Source: Megaustenia siamemsis
Taxonomy: Eukaryota > Mollusca > Gastropoda > Stylommatophora > Ariophantidae
Assembly (NCBI GenBank): GCA_032433765.1
Contig: JAVIAB010000051.1
Location: forward strand, 151,143,276 to 151,207,275
Reading direction: 5' to 3'
Length of the DNA stretch: 64,000 nt
Position 1 is the first letter of the stretch. Each line of letters opens with the position of its first letter. Positions 1-10,994 of this stretch are shown piece after piece. The notes under the pieces were generated by a model that saw nothing but the letters and a program-made list of their open reading frames with translations, was not told where the DNA came from and did no database searches. The position numbers and the translations under genes are program-made.

Positions 1-1261
1 ACGGTACAAGACTAGGGGGGCCATGCATTGGGATGCCTATATTTGTATAATGCACTGGCCAGACATCGCGTTTTCACACTCAGCAAATTGTTTCATGAAC
101 GACACATATAAGACAGCCATAGAGGACAAGTATTTTGTGGACTACAAAGTCACCATCCATGCCTTTGGTCTTTTTGCTGAAATACCATTTTCCTACTTAT
201 CTACTGCTCCCCCCCCCCCTCTTTTTACAACTCGACCGCTGCACAACCCCGCCGCCCTAGTCTTTTCAGTCATATACAAGATATAAGGATAAACTTCGAA
301 GAAGTCAAAATGGGACTTATCAATCGATAAAAGTACAAATACGACTATTATTTGATTTAAAGAACGAATATTTGTTGTCATACTTTGACGGTTTCTGCCT
401 TTATTTTATTATCAATGTTAAAAAAAAAATACAATCTATCGTGATCGGCATAACCGTTTATCGATTTTGATTTGTGAGTTTATACATCGATTTGACTTTG
501 ATGGAAAGTTCAAAGCAAATACCGGTTTATTTTACGCATGCATTCATTTCACTTATTTATATGTAACTGTATTTATTATTATTATTAACATGATTATTAT
601 TATTATTATTATCATTATATATTCAGGACTGGATGAGGGCCAGAGAGAGAGAGAGCAAAATTCGAAGGGGGGCCATAGAAGTAAAAAGGTTGAGAGAAAT
701 TTACTTAACCCATGGACTATCATTACATCTTAACATCTCCTCGTGAACTGGTTTTGGTAGAGGCACATTTTCTCAGTATCTTCCGTAGTCTGTTTGTGCT
801 ACTTTATCGAAGGATCTTCTCAGACCTATGTATGTCATGCATGAGTCACAATGGTGCTCCTAACATCAATGCTATAGTTGTATTTCAGTATGTAAATAAT
901 GTTTCTGAGCTGATGTCCGTGTTGCAGAACTCTTTTTTTCTGCCTAAAATTGACAGATGTCCCTGATTTAGTTCCTTAAAAGTATTATTTTTTCCGAAAC
1001 TGAAATTCACTCAGCCTGTGAAAATGAGTACCAGATTTTTCCCTCTGAGAAGTAGGCCGATCTGGCGTGGTACTGACCTCAATACCTATAAATATAGCAG
1101 TGCTCATGAGTGTTACATTCGGATTAACACCACGTTAACAATACGCCACTTAGCCTCAATGATACGAGTTTCAGTATCCTCTAGTGGCTATCACCAGTTT
1201 GATTACGATCGCAATTTTTCTTGTATAAGTGGATGGTTGCAGCATGACTCATTTCAAGTAA
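1..1261. other. Unique AT-rich DNA, no gene recognised
   Basis: I see no coding region supported by homology here. Open frames are short (under 90 codons) and unrecognised. A C-run lies near 211-220. The stretch has no clear transposon ends and may be old intergenic or intronic sequence. Confidence 0.5.
571..618. repeat. ATT-type microsatellite
   Basis: An imperfect (ATT)n run with two interruptions (ACATG and ATC). It is directly visible and has no further meaning that I can support. Confidence 0.85.
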
Positions 1262-1499
1262 ATAAAGAGCCCCGTCACGTCACGTGACGTATAGGGAATA
1301 TGATGTTAGTGACCATAATTTTAAAGACCTTCAGCACATGATTTTTGGGCTAATGTGGTCAGTATTACGCCCGTTCTGCTTTTCTTTCCCAGAAAAAAAT
1401 CCGGTACCCATTTAAGGGTGGGTGAACCCGGAAGCCGTCGATCAGGATCGATGTCCTTTGTAGTCCTGTTGACTAACCGCTGAGCTATCGCGGCTCCCA
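1262..1499 (-). mobile_element. tRNA-derived SINE, family 1, copy 1
   Basis: Read on the minus strand it begins GGGAGCCGCGATAGCTCAG, a tRNA-like head with an A-box (TAGCTCAGCGGTTAG). The body follows with the TTAAATGGGTACCGGA and GACCATAA-type segments shared by the other four copies in this window (near 4.4, 49.5, 51.0 and 57.4 kb). About 15 bases around the B-box (the GGTTCGATC region) present in other copies are missing here, so this copy has lost its internal promoter. No clean target-site duplication is seen. Confidence 0.8.
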
Positions 1500-1611
1500 T
1501 TTACTTCTTGTGGGACACATTTATTGTTCCAAATCGAGGTAATTAGAACAGCTACCATCTGCTTCAATTATGAGACCTTGATGATGATATTTGTCATAAT
1601 GTATGGAATCT

Positions 1612-1701
1612 CCGCTCAACACCCGGCATTCAGAACCCAAGATCCATAACTCAACGCACATCCCTCAACATCCAACATTCAACATCCAACACCCAACGTC
1701 T
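1612..1701. repeat. 14-bp satellite, left segment
   Basis: Degenerate copies of a CTCAACATCCAGAA-like 14-mer. This is the left stub of the array that resumes at 3171. The two parts are separated by a LINE insertion flanked by the duplicated sequence ACCCAACGTCT (1691-1701 and 3171-3181). Confidence 0.8.
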
Positions 1702-3170
1702 TCTTCTTTTTCTACTTCTTTCCTTCCTCATCTGCCTTTCAGCGTCGAGGGGAGATATAATTTGCGGTCTTTTGCTCTTCTGTTCGCCTCTGCTGCTGTT
1801 ATGTTTCCTAGTGCTTCTAATATTCCATCGATCCATCTTTTTCGTGGTCGACCCTTGGGTCTGGTGTTCTCACAACGTTTGTTGAAGGTTCGTTGTGTTG
1901 TGTTTTGTTCTTTCTGCCTTGTCACGTGGCCGAACCATTTTATCTGTTGTTTCCTTATATATTCTATGGCTGGGGCTATTCCTAGCTTTTTTCTCAGTTC
2001 TTCATTTCTGATCTTATCTCTCAGACTGTTTCCTGTCATTCGTCTAACACATTTCATCTCTGTAGAGGTTATTTTTCTTATTGTTCTTGCATCTAGAGTC
2101 CAGGTCTGGCATTGGTAGCACAACGTTGGAATGAAGATTGTATTGTATAGTGCTCGTTTTGCCTCCAGAGTTATTTCCTTGTTGGATAATAGTGGTGATA
2201 ACTGTCCGATGATTTGACAAGCTTTGTTGCATCTTGATTCTATCTCTGCTGTTTGGGAATTGTCGTTTGTCATTAGACTTCCTAGGTATTTGAATTCCTC
2301 TACTTGTTTTAGTTGTCTGCCTTCTATAGTTATGTTGATGTTCTGTTTATTTTTGGCGACATTCATGACTTCTGTTTTGTTGATGTTGATTTTCATGTTG
2401 TATTTTGTTCCTAAGATGTTGAGTTTGTTTAAGTGTTCTTGTAGGTCTTCTATTGTTTCATGTATCAGTGCCTGGTCGTCTGCAAATAGAAGCTCGTTGA
2501 TCTCCTCTGTCTCTGATGGGTTGGCTAGCTTGCATATATGGTCCATGTATGTAATAAACAGTAGGGGGGATAGTACGCACCCCTGTCTTACACCTGATCT
2601 AACTTCGAAGTGGTCTGTGTAGCCTGTTGCTGTTCTGACCCTGCAGCTGCTGTTGGCGTAGAGACTTTTAATAATGTTGGTTAGATGTTGGCTTACTCCG
2701 TATGTTGTTAGTATCTCCCACAGTTGTTCTCTGTTTACTCTGTCGAATGCTTTTTCCTGGTCAATGGAGGCTATGTATAAGTTTTGGTTGTGTTCTGTCG
2801 TTTTTTCTGCAAGCTGTTTTAGTGCGAATAGTGCGTCGGTACATCCTCTGTTTTTTCGGAACCCCATTTGAGAATCGCTTAACTGTAGTTCTATTATTGG
2901 TCTCAGTCTTTTTTCCAAGATTTTGGCGTATAGCTTTCCTACATGGCTGAGCAGAGATATACCTCTATATTGATTGCAGTCTCTTTTGCTACCTTTCTTT
3001 TTCCATATTGGTATGAAGATTGCCTGTTGCCAGTCTTCTGGGGCTTGTTGTTGGTGCCATGCTGCATTAAATATTCTGTGCAGCCATTGCATTCCTGTTT
3101 CTCCCGCTGCTGCTATTATTTCTATTGGAATGTTATCTATCCCTGGTGCTTTGTTTCTTGGTGCATATAG
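1702..3170 (-). mobile_element. 5'-truncated LINE (family D) inserted in satellite
   Basis: The element carries a reverse transcriptase and C-terminal domain but no endonuclease, so it is 5'-truncated. The 3' end (plus-strand left side) is a purine-rich GAAGAAG-type tail. It is flanked by an 11-bp target-site duplication, ACCCAACGTCT, at 1691-1701 and 3171-3181. It lies inside a 14-bp satellite, which fixes the order: satellite first, LINE second. Clade placement (RTE-like or other endonuclease-type LINE) is inference. Confidence 0.88.
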
Positions 3171-3176
3171 ACCCAA
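1728..3176 (-). CDS. LINE family D reverse transcriptase, partial ORF
   Basis: An open frame of 482 codons encodes the reverse transcriptase of a non-LTR retrotransposon, which copies element RNA into a nicked chromosomal site. Visible motifs in order are KAPGIDNIPIE near residues 9-19, YRGISLLSHVGKL (fingers), KAFDRVNR (palm A), SGVRQGCVLSPLLF, the catalytic LLFADDQALI near residue 229, and the late GHVTRQ...RPKGRPRKRW tail typical of these LINEs. The frame is not interrupted, which suggests a fairly recent insertion. The apurinic endonuclease domain is missing, and the first two or three codons are flanking satellite, so it is unlikely to mobilise itself. Confidence 0.88.
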   Translation of the reverse strand: MGLYAPRNKAPGIDNIPIEIIAAAGETGMQWLHRIFNAAWHQQQAPEDWQQAIFIPIWKKKGSKRDCNQYRGISLLSHVGKLYAKILEKRLRPIIELQLSDSQMGFRKNRGCTDALFALKQLAEKTTEHNQNLYIASIDQEKAFDRVNREQLWEILTTYGVSQHLTNIIKSLYANSSCRVRTATGYTDHFEVRSGVRQGCVLSPLLFITYMDHICKLANPSETEEINELLFADDQALIHETIEDLQEHLNKLNILGTKYNMKININKTEVMNVAKNKQNINITIEGRQLKQVEEFKYLGSLMTNDNSQTAEIESRCNKACQIIGQLSPLLSNKEITLEAKRALYNTIFIPTLCYQCQTWTLDARTIRKITSTEMKCVRRMTGNSLRDKIRNEELRKKLGIAPAIEYIRKQQIKWFGHVTRQKEQNTTQRTFNKRCENTRPKGRPRKRWIDGILEALGNITAAEANRRAKDRKLYLPSTLKGR

Positions 3177-4270
3177 CGTCTATCATTCAAAATCCAACAC
3201 TCAACATCCAGAGCTCAACGGCCTGCACTGAACATCCAGCACCTAACATACAGCGTCTAACATACAACACTCAATATCCAGAACTCAACATCCAGAGCTC
3301 AACGTCCTGCACTCAACATCCAGCACCTAACATGCAGCGTCTAACATACAACACTCAATATCCAGAACTCAACATCCAGAGCTCAGCGTCCTGCACTCAA
3401 CATCCAGCACCTAACATGCAGCGTCTAACATACAACACTCAATATCCAGAACTCAACATCCAGAGCTCAACGTCCTGCACTCAACATCCAGCACCTAACA
3501 TACAGCGTCTAACATACAACACTCAATATCCAGAACTCAACATCCAGAGCTCAACGTCCTGCACTCAACATCCAGCACCTAACATACAGCACCTAACATC
3601 CAGCGTCTAACATACAACACTCAATATCCAGAACTCAACATCCAGAGCTCAACGTCCTGCACTCAACATCCAGCACCTAACATCCAGCACCTAACATCCA
3701 GCGTCTAACATACAACACTCAATATCCAGAACTCAACATCCAGAGCTCAACGTCCTGCACTCAACATCCAGCACCTAACATACAGCACGCAACATCCAGA
3801 ACTCAACATCCGGAACTCAACATCCAGAACTCAACATCCCACACTCAATATCTGGAACTCAATATCCAGAACTCAACATCTGGAACTCAACATCCAGAAC
3901 TCAACATCCCACACTCAACATCCAGAATTCAATGTCATGCACTCAAAGTCTAACACGCAACATCCAACACTCGACGTCTAGCACTCAAAGTCAGGCACTC
4001 AACGTCCAGCACTCAAAATCCAACACTCAACATTCAGAACTCAACATCCATCATTCAACATCCAACACTGAACCTCTAGCTTTCAACGTTAAGCATTAAG
4101 CTTTCGGAACTAAACATCCAACATTCAACATCTAGCACTCAATATCCGGCACTTTATGTCGAGCACTTAACGCTCAGCACTTAACATTCAGCACTCAACG
4201 ACCAGCACTCTGTGTCCAGCTCTCATCGTCCAGTACTTTATGTTCAGCACTCAACGTTCAGCACTTACCA
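3171..4270. repeat. 14-bp satellite with 84-bp higher-order period
   Basis: The basic unit is about 14 bp (CTCAACATCCAGAA-like). Between about 3190 and 3780 six diverged 14-mers form an 84-bp higher-order unit that repeats with little change. From about 3790 to 4270 the order decays into single variable 14-mers. The open frame read through it is a by-product of an 84-bp period and is not counted as a gene. Confidence 0.88.
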
Positions 4271-4384
4271 CCACATATAGATTGGTTCACTTTCACATAT
4301 TTCATGTAATAACTGTAATCATTGTGGTGCCGTCGCAGAGACCTGAGATGTATTATTAACGTTTTGTTAATACAAGTAAAATAT

Positions 4385-4544
4385 CAAGATCCCAGTCACG
4401 CCAAGTGGCATATACGGTATATGGTGTTAGTGACCATTCATCTTATAGACCTTCGGCACTTGATTTTGTATGGTAATGTGCTCAGTATATTCACCCATGC
4501 TTTACTTTCCCGGAAAAAAATCCGGTACCCATTTAAGGCTGGGT
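4385..4544 (-). mobile_element. SINE family 1, copy 2, 3' part (split by LINE)
   Basis: This is the 3' body of a minus-strand SINE; the tRNA-like head lies at 5462-5537. The two halves were separated by a LINE that entered at 4554. The shared segments GACCTTCGGCAC and TCCGGTACCCATTTAAGG match the other copies. Confidence 0.82.
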
Positions 4545-4553
4545 GAATCAGGA

Positions 4554-5452
4554 GACCATTTGGAGGACCTCGACTTTGCTGATGACATAGTCCTCATCAG
4601 CAGTCAGATAAAAACGATGCAGGAAAACACAAATGAACTATCAGCAATAGCCAGCAAAATTGGGCTTGAGATCAATCATGAAAAGACTAAAGTCATGAAA
4701 AGTTTAATTCCAACAGATGACAAAATATACATGGAAAACAAACCAGTAGAAGAGATCGATCACTTTATCTATCTTGGAAGTCACATTGATCGAGAAGGGG
4801 ATACAAGTAAAGAAATTAGAATCAGAATAGCTAAAGCAGCAATGTCTTTCAGAAGCCTTGAAAAGTTGTGGAAATCAAAACTAATCAGCACAAACACAAA
4901 ACTTAGGTTTTTCAAATCAAATGTACTATCAACCCTTACGTATGCGTGTGAAAGCTGGAAAACAACAAGAGATATAGAAACAAAATTGAACGCATTCGAA
5001 AATAAATGTCTAAGGAAAATACTTGGTATAGCATGGAACGAATTCAAAACAAATGAGGAAATTAGAGAAATCGCCAATCAACCACTAATATCTTCAGTAA
5101 TAAAGAAAAGACGATGGTCATACGTTGGACATGTGATGAGAAGAGATAATAATCGAATAGCAAAGCAGGCCCTCATGTGGGAAACAACAGGTAAGAGAAA
5201 AAGAGGAAGACCCAGGGAGACACTGAGAAGAACATTGATGAGAGAGGCAAGAGCAACAGGATTCGGCTCCCTCAATAAGATAGAGCTGCTTGCACAGAAC
5301 AGAGACAAATGGCGAGATTTTGTAAAATATCTTTAAAAGAAAACTGCTAGAACAAAAAATTCAGATATGAGAAGGTGTATCTTGGTCTACGCCCTATGGG
5401 CCGGCAACGGCTCGAAAGGTCAATAGAGAGAATAGAGAGAGAGAGAGAGAGA
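4554..5452 (+). mobile_element. 5'-truncated LINE (family B) inside a SINE
   Basis: The insert is flanked by the perfect 9-bp duplication GAATCAGGA (4545-4553 and 5453-5461) and ends in a TAGAGA/GAGA simple-repeat tail (5421-5452). The coding part reads DLDFADDIVLIS at the truncated start, then YLGSHIDREGDTSKE, YACESWKTTRDIETKLNAFE, CLRKILGI, SYVGHVMRRDNN and KRKRGRPRETLRR, ending at the stop at 5334-5336. The frame is open from the truncation to the stop. Only the last part of the reverse transcriptase and the C-terminal domain remain. A second copy lies on the minus strand at 33367-34164. Confidence 0.88.
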
Positions 5453-5461
5453 GAATCAGGA

Positions 5462-5537
5462 AGCTGTCGATCAGGATCGAACCTGACCTCTTGTCCTTTG
5501 TAGTCCAGTTCATTAACCACTGAGCCAATTAGATACG
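5462..5537 (-). mobile_element. SINE family 1, copy 2, tRNA-like head
   Basis: This continues the split SINE. It contains the B-box region, seen on the minus strand as GGTTCGATCCTGATCGAC, and the anticodon-arm-like block GAACTGGACTACAAAGGACA. The outermost head, with the A-box, is diverged. Confidence 0.75.
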
Positions 5538-5916
5538 TAGGCGGAACAAATTGTTTGTGACCCTAATAATATCCACATATATTTGTTTGTTATTGTATTT
5601 GCTTACGTTCAATAGTTGTTTTTTTTTCCTACTTCAGCTTTACCATCGACGAGATAGATGAACTTCTCAGAATGTTGAACTGAAAAGAGGGCTACGCCAA
5701 GGTCTTTATAAAACGTATCTGTGATATTATTTGGAATATCCTTGATGAGACGATGACCGATCAGCGCCTGACAACTTGTAAAGAGTGTTCTAGTTAAAGT
5801 CGTGACAGTGAATTGGTATCAGGAATTGTTCATCTCTAACTCTCACAGCTTACTCCCATAACTTCAACACTTCGACTCACGATTAGACTCCACATCCTCG
5901 GTTCTATATTAATAGC
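5538..5916. other. Unique DNA, nothing recognised
   Basis: There is no open frame with recognisable content and no repeat. Confidence 0.4.
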
Positions 5917-6320
5917 AGACGGTGGGTCAGGGACAATAAGCAAAATAACACATAGAACGTTGGAGGCAGCTGAGATATGGTTTATCAGAAGCATGCTACG
6001 AGATTCATAGATAACATAGAATACTAATGAAGAATATTTTTTTTAAAGAGCTGGAGAATTCAGAAATATCATCAAAATCATTTGTTTAAAAATACATTTA
6101 TTGTGCATATAGTGCGAAAAGAAGGCATTGAGAATACTGTAACAACGAGCAAAATGATTGAAAAGAGGAGCAGAGAAAAACAAAGAAAAAACATATTAAA
6201 TAGCTATCCAAATGAAATAATAAAAAGGCCATCAACTGAAATTATGACATGTATGAAGGACCGAGAGATGTGGATAGAGGTGATCGCCTACGAGCATGGC
6301 ACCTGATGATGATGATATAT
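5917..6320 (+). mobile_element. Decayed LINE family A 3' fragment
   Basis: Broken frames still read like the C-terminal end of family A: a LEAAEIWFIRSMLRDS-type stretch, then VIRKEGIENTVTTSK-like and REMWIEVIAYEHGT, followed by a TGATGATGATGA tail near 6303-6318. Stops and frameshifts make it non-functional. Internal TTTTT expansions mark its age. Confidence 0.65.
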
Positions 6321-6618
6321 TAATAGAACAGCAAGTAACGTATTGTCACTATCACACTCAAACTCATTCATGTCAAAGTACCCTGCTGGCTTAACGCGAC
6401 ATATATTCAATATTCGCTGTGTTATCAAGCATTCTCTTCAATGTTTTGCTTTATCGACATGTCAGTAAAATTAATGTAAAAAGTTATCAAACTGCATGTC
6501 ATATTTTTTATGCATTGACTGTTGTTTGTCCAAGCCTTGCACAAATATTGAATTGATGTATTTGGGCAAAGCTGAAGTCTCTGCGTTCACTGGTGATGGA
6601 ATATTTAAACAAAATTAT
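6321..6618. other. AT-rich unique DNA
   Basis: I see nothing here apart from the left copy of a target-site duplication that starts at 6619. Confidence 0.4.
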
Positions 6619-6628
6619 TGATATTGAT

Positions 6629-7843
6629 GTTTTCTGTGGTTTTGTTAGAGATAAAGGAACAAGCAATGCCATATATATCATAAGATCTTTAGTAGAAAGG
6701 GCCATAGAGGTGAAAACAGATCTATACCTATATTTCATAGATTACACCAAGGCATTTGACAAAGTAAAGCACCAAGAAATAATCAAAATTTTAGAAAGCA
6801 TAAACGTAGACAGCAAAGATCTAAGAATAATAAAGTACATGTACTGGCAACAAACAGCGGCCATAAGAACTGGAAACCAATTGGGGATGTTTCAACAAAT
6901 AAAACAGGGTGTTAGACAAGGTTGTGTGCTGTCACCAGATTTGTTTAATATTTATATTGAGATTATTTTAAGATCCATAAGGGACATGCCTGGAATAACA
7001 ATTGGAGGTCATAATATAAATAATCTAAGGTATGCTTGATTCGGTTGGTTTGCTGTTTGTTTGGTTAGATACAGTCTTAATCGGTAAGACTGAAAATGAG
7101 TTACAAGAAATGTTGGACATTGTAGTGAAAAAAAGCAAAAATAAAGGACTCAGCCTTAATAACAAAAAGACAGAGGTAATGGTAACAACAAAGAAAAAGA
7201 CATCACCTCAGTGCAAAATAAAGACAAGTGGAACAATATTAAAACAGTTAAATGCATTTAAATATTTGGGAACTTTGTTAACCTCAGACAGAAGATGTAC
7301 AAAAGAGGTGAGATGCAAAATGGCTCAGGCAAAAGCAGCTTTCCAAAAAATGAGGAAGATACTATGCAATCCATTTTTGACAATAGAAACAAGAAAAAGA
7401 GTTCTTCAATGTTATGTAGAGCCAGTCTTAACATATGGATGCGAATCATGGACAATAGGACAACAGACAAGAAAATCACTGGAGTCTGTAGAAATGTGGT
7501 TTTACAGAAGAATGTTGAGAGTACCATGGACAGCTAAGAAGAGTAACGAAGATGTTCTGAGAGAGGTCAAAGCAAAAAGAGAGCTAATTTCCAATATTAG
7601 GAAGAAACAATCATCATTTTTTGGCCATGTAATGAGAAGAGAACAACCGGAATATATTGTAACAACTGGGAAAATTGAGGGACAAAGAGATAGAGGGAAG
7701 CAAAGAGAAAAAAAAAACAGACAGCTTAAGAGAATGGCTTGGCAAAAAATCAACAACAGAAATGATAAATAGCTGCCGAGATCGAAAGTTGTGGAGAGAC
7801 ATGATCACCTACGCCAGTTGGCCCGGTACTTGATGATGATGAA
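6629..7843 (+). mobile_element. 5'-truncated LINE family A with patched catalytic site
   Basis: A partial LINE flanked by the perfect 10-bp duplication TGATATTGAT (6619-6628 and 7844-7853), with a TGATGATGATGA tail. It starts within the reverse transcriptase (CGFVRDKGTSNAIYI) and continues through KAFDKVKH and [15 protein letters not shown] to the C-terminal GHVMRREQPEY region. Where the catalytic YADD should be, the reading breaks at 7033-7068. About six bases are replaced by a 36-bp piece identical to satellite DNA at 7998-8033. The downstream part (7070-7770) stays largely open, so the patch looks later than insertion. An A-run near 7710 also shifts the frame. Confidence 0.87.
7033..7068 (+). 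other. 36-bp templated patch from neighbouring satellite
   Basis: These 36 bases are identical to 7998-8033, inside the TTGGTTTG-type satellite. Identity stops exactly at both ends. Here they replace the codons for the two catalytic aspartates of the reverse transcriptase. Confidence 0.9.
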
Positions 7844-7920
7844 TGATATTGATAATTTCGTTAACGGAAGTTATCTACAATGCCATCCGGGGTGTCTCAA
7901 AGATTCTTACTTTCTTACAG

Positions 7921-8137
7921 CATATGGTTGGTTGGTTTGTTGCTTGGGTTGTTGCTTGGGTTGTTGCTTGGTTTGTTGCTTGGTTTGGTTGCTTGCTTGC
8001 TTGATTCGGTTGGTTTGCTGTTTGTTTGGTTAGTTTGGCTTGGTTGGTTTGATTGCTTGAATCAGTTGGTTTGTTATTTATTTCGTTGGTTTGTTTGTTG
8101 CTTGATTTGGTTGCTTGATTTAGTTTCTTAGTTTGTT
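7921..8137. repeat. TTGGTTTG-type satellite, left segment
   Basis: Irregular tandem units built from TTGGTTTGTTGCTTG-like words. The array is broken by a family A LINE (8138-10994) and continues at 10995. The 8-bp sequence AGTTTGTT occurs on both sides of the break (8130-8137 and 10995-11002) and may be the target-site duplication, though the low complexity makes this weak. Confidence 0.85.
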
Positions 8138-8203
8138 GGTAACAACAAAGAAAAAGACATCACCTCAGTGCAAAATAAAGACAAGTGGAAGAATATTAAA
8201 ACA
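8138..8203 (+). mobile_element. Outer LINE family A, left part (split)
   Basis: This matches 7185-7250 of the neighbouring copy almost base for base (GGTAACAACAAAGAAAAAGA and following). It is the left stub of a 5'-truncated plus-strand LINE that was itself hit by a minus-strand LINE. It continues at 10391. Confidence 0.85.
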
Positions 8204-8629
8204 CCATCATCATCATCATCATGTGCCATACCGTTTGGCATAGGTGATCATGTCCCTCCACAATCTTCTATCTACAGTGCATCGTATCAGTTCTGTTGTT
8301 GACTGTTTTCCATGCCATGACACCAAACTATCCAGTATTTTCTCTCATTCTCGTCCGCGATCTCTCTTTCCTTTTATTTTGCCAGTTGTAACCAAGTATT
8401 CCAACTTTCCTCTTCTCATGACGTGCTCGAAAAATGTTGATTGCTTCTCTCTGATGTTTTTTAAGAGCTCCCTTTTTGTGTTGGCCTCTTTGAGAACTTC
8501 CTCATTGGTCTTTTTAGCTGTCCAGGGAACTTTCAACATTCTTCTGAGAAATCCAATCTCTGTGGCCTCTAATCGTCTTCATTTGTTTGTCTACTGTCCA
8601 TGATTCGTTTCCATGGGTCAGAACTGGTT

Positions 8630-9838
8630 CTATATAACTCTCTTTCTCATTTTTATTGACATAGATTTGTTGCATAAGATATTTTTCATTTTTTGAAATG
8701 CTATTTTGGCCTGAGCTATTCTGCTTTTTATTTCTGTGGTGCATCTCCCATCTGATGTTATTATTGTGCCCAAGTATCTGAAACGTTGCACTTGTTTAAG
8801 ATTTGTCTCGTTTATTTTTATGCTGCATGATGGTGATGATTTTTTCTTCGAAATAACCATTACTTCTGTTTTCTTGCTATTCAGACTGAGACATTTTTTG
8901 TTGATTTCCTTTACTATTATGTCTATCATTTCTTGTAGTTCGTTCTCTGTCTCTGCTATTAAGACTGTGTCATCCGCATTTCGCAAATTATTTATGTTGT
9001 GACCGTTGACTTCAATTCCTTTTTTGTCTACTATTGATCTCATAATATATTCGCTGTGAAGTGAAAACAAATCCGGTGACAGAACACAGCCTTGTCTGAC
9101 TCCTTGTTTTATATATTGGAATTGTGCTGTTTGGTTGTTAATTCGTATAGCTGCTGTTTGTTGCCAGTACATGTTTTTTATGATTCGCAGATCCTTGCCA
9201 TCAATGTTTAATTTCTCCAGCATATTGATTATTTCCACGTGCTTTACTTTGTCAATTACTTTCGTGTAGTCTATAAAGCACATATATAGATCTTTCTTTA
9301 CCTCTATAGATCTTTCTATCAATGTTCTTAAGATGTATATTGCATTATTGGTGCCCTTTCCTTCCACAAATCCACATTGTTCCTCACTTATTTCTGGTTT
9401 TATTTTGTTCTTTACACGTCTCATGATTATTCTTAGTGATATTTTAGTCATATGGCTCACGAGACTAATAGTGTGAGGGTATTCGCAATCAGTGGTTCCT
9501 GACTTCTTCGGTATGGCTACAAAGATAGATTTTAGTAGATCTTCGGGTATGTGTCCAGTGTTAAATATGTCATTGAGAAATTTTGTTATGACTTGTACTC
9601 CCAGCTCTCCTAATGCATTTATCTCTTCGATTGTTATATTGTTAGGACCTGGAGCTTTGCCTCTTTTCATGTGTTGAATTGCGTCCTCCACTTCACTCTG
9701 CATTATTGGTGGTCCTGTGTCTTCATTTGAATTGTTTAATTCTGGTCTTTCATCATCATAGAGTTGACTGATATATTCTGTCCATCTTTCCATTGTCTTC
9801 TCCTGTCCAATCATTATATTTCCTTCCTTTGATTTCAC
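8630..9838 (-). pseudogene. LINE family A reverse transcriptase, 402 codons
   Basis: This is the reverse transcriptase core of the inner LINE. Motifs are KRGKAPGPNNITIEE near residues 58-72, HTISLVSHMTKISLR, FIDYTKVIDKVKH (palm A, with the usual KAFDK changed to KVIDK), [15 protein letters not shown] and LRNADDTVLI near residue 288. The catalytic YADD is NADD here, and palm A lacks the usual Phe, so activity is doubtful. It joins an endonuclease remnant upstream and a C-terminal remnant downstream only through frameshifts. Confidence 0.85.
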
Positions 9839-10037
9839 ACATCCTGAAACTTTGACTTATTTTCTTCCTGTTAATCCATTTTTTTTTTGGTTGATTCTTT
9901 TAGTCACTGGTATTACTTCTTTTGATGTTTGTTGAATCGATTGTTTGAGCATTTCCCACTGCTCCTGGATGTCCTGTATTTTCTCAATAGCATTATATCT
10001 ATTTTGTACTATCGTGCTGTACTTATCACTCATCTGT

Positions 10038-10388
10038 TTATCTACTCTTAGCATATCTAGTTCTAATTTTATATTTCTTTAGTGATTTCTGTGCCTTCCG
10101 CAGTTTTATTCTTATCTTTCCAACTACTGGTACATGGTCACTATTGCAATCTGCTCCTAGCCTTGTTTTAACCGATGTTAGCCCATTCCTGAATCTTCTC
10201 TGTACCAGTATAAAATCAATTTGATTGTGTACTTTTTTGTCTGGACTTTGCCATGTCCATAGTCGCCTAGGGTGTAGTTTGAACCAGGTGTTGCCTATAA
10301 TCATTTCATGTGTCTTTGCCCAATCTATCAATCTATCCCCTCTGTCATTCGTCTCGCCAAGGCGATGTCCCCCAGTCAGATTTTGCAC
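10038..10388 (-). pseudogene. LINE endonuclease C-terminal half
   Basis: The frame contains GETNDRGDRLIDWAKTHEM, NQIDFILV and SDHVPVVGKI, the late motifs of the exonuclease-endonuclease-phosphatase fold used by LINEs to nick target DNA. The N-terminal half, with the first catalytic Asn and Glu, is missing through 5' truncation at 10390. Confidence 0.82.
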
Positions 10389-10390
10389 TT

Positions 10391-10994
10391 ATATTAAAAC
10401 AGGTAAATGAATTTAAATATTTGGGAACTTTGTTAACCTCAGACGAAAGATGTACAAGGGAGGTGAGATGCAGAATGGCTCAGGCAAAAGCAGCTTTCCA
10501 AAAACTGTGGAAGATACTATGCAATCCATTTTTGACAATCGAAACAGGAAAAACAGTTCATAATGTTATGTAGAGCCGGTCTTAACATATGGATGTTAAT
10601 CATAGACAATAGGACAACAGACAAGAAAATCACTGGAGTCTATAGAATTGTGGTTTTACAGAAGAATGTTGATAATACCATGGACAGCTAAGAAGAGTAA
10701 TGAAGATGTTCTGAGAGAGGTCAAAGCAAAAAGAGAGCTAATTTCCAATATTAGGAAGAAACAGTCATTATGTTTTGGCCATGTAATGAGAAGAGAACAG
10801 CTGGAATATATTGTAACAACTGGGAAAATTGAGGGACGAAGAGATAGGGGGAAGCAAAGAGAAAAGATACCAGACAGCTTTAGAGAATGGCTTGGCAGAA
10901 GGTCAACAACAGAAATGATAAATAACTGTCGAGATCGAAAGTTGTGGAAAGACATGATCACCTACACCAGCAGGCCCGGTACTTGATGATGATG
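10391..10994 (+). mobile_element. Outer LINE family A, right part
   Basis: This continues 8138-8203 after the nested insertion. It reads FKYLGTLLTSDERCTREVRC, then WFYRRMLIIPWTAKKSNEDVL and GHVMRREQLEYIVTTGKI, with a frameshift near 10570. It ends in TGATGATGATG before the satellite resumes. Confidence 0.85.

Larger units (their letters stand above)
8204..10390 (-). mobile_element. LINE family A inserted into another family A LINE
   Basis: A 2.2-kb minus-strand element flanked by the 11-bp duplication ATATTAAAACA (8193-8203 and 10391-10401). Its 3' tail is (ATG)n, seen on the plus strand as CCATCATCATCATCATCAT. From 5' to 3' it carries the C-terminal part of an apurinic-type endonuclease (10388-10038, with GHRLGETNDRGDRLIDWA and SDHVPVVGKI), a linker (10054-9857), the reverse transcriptase (9838-8630) and the C-terminal domain (8539-8345). 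Several frameshifts separate the blocks. Confidence 0.9.

Noticed and set aside
2224..3231. Plus-strand frames between 2224 and 3231
   Set aside because: They are antisense shadows of the LINE family D reverse transcriptase.
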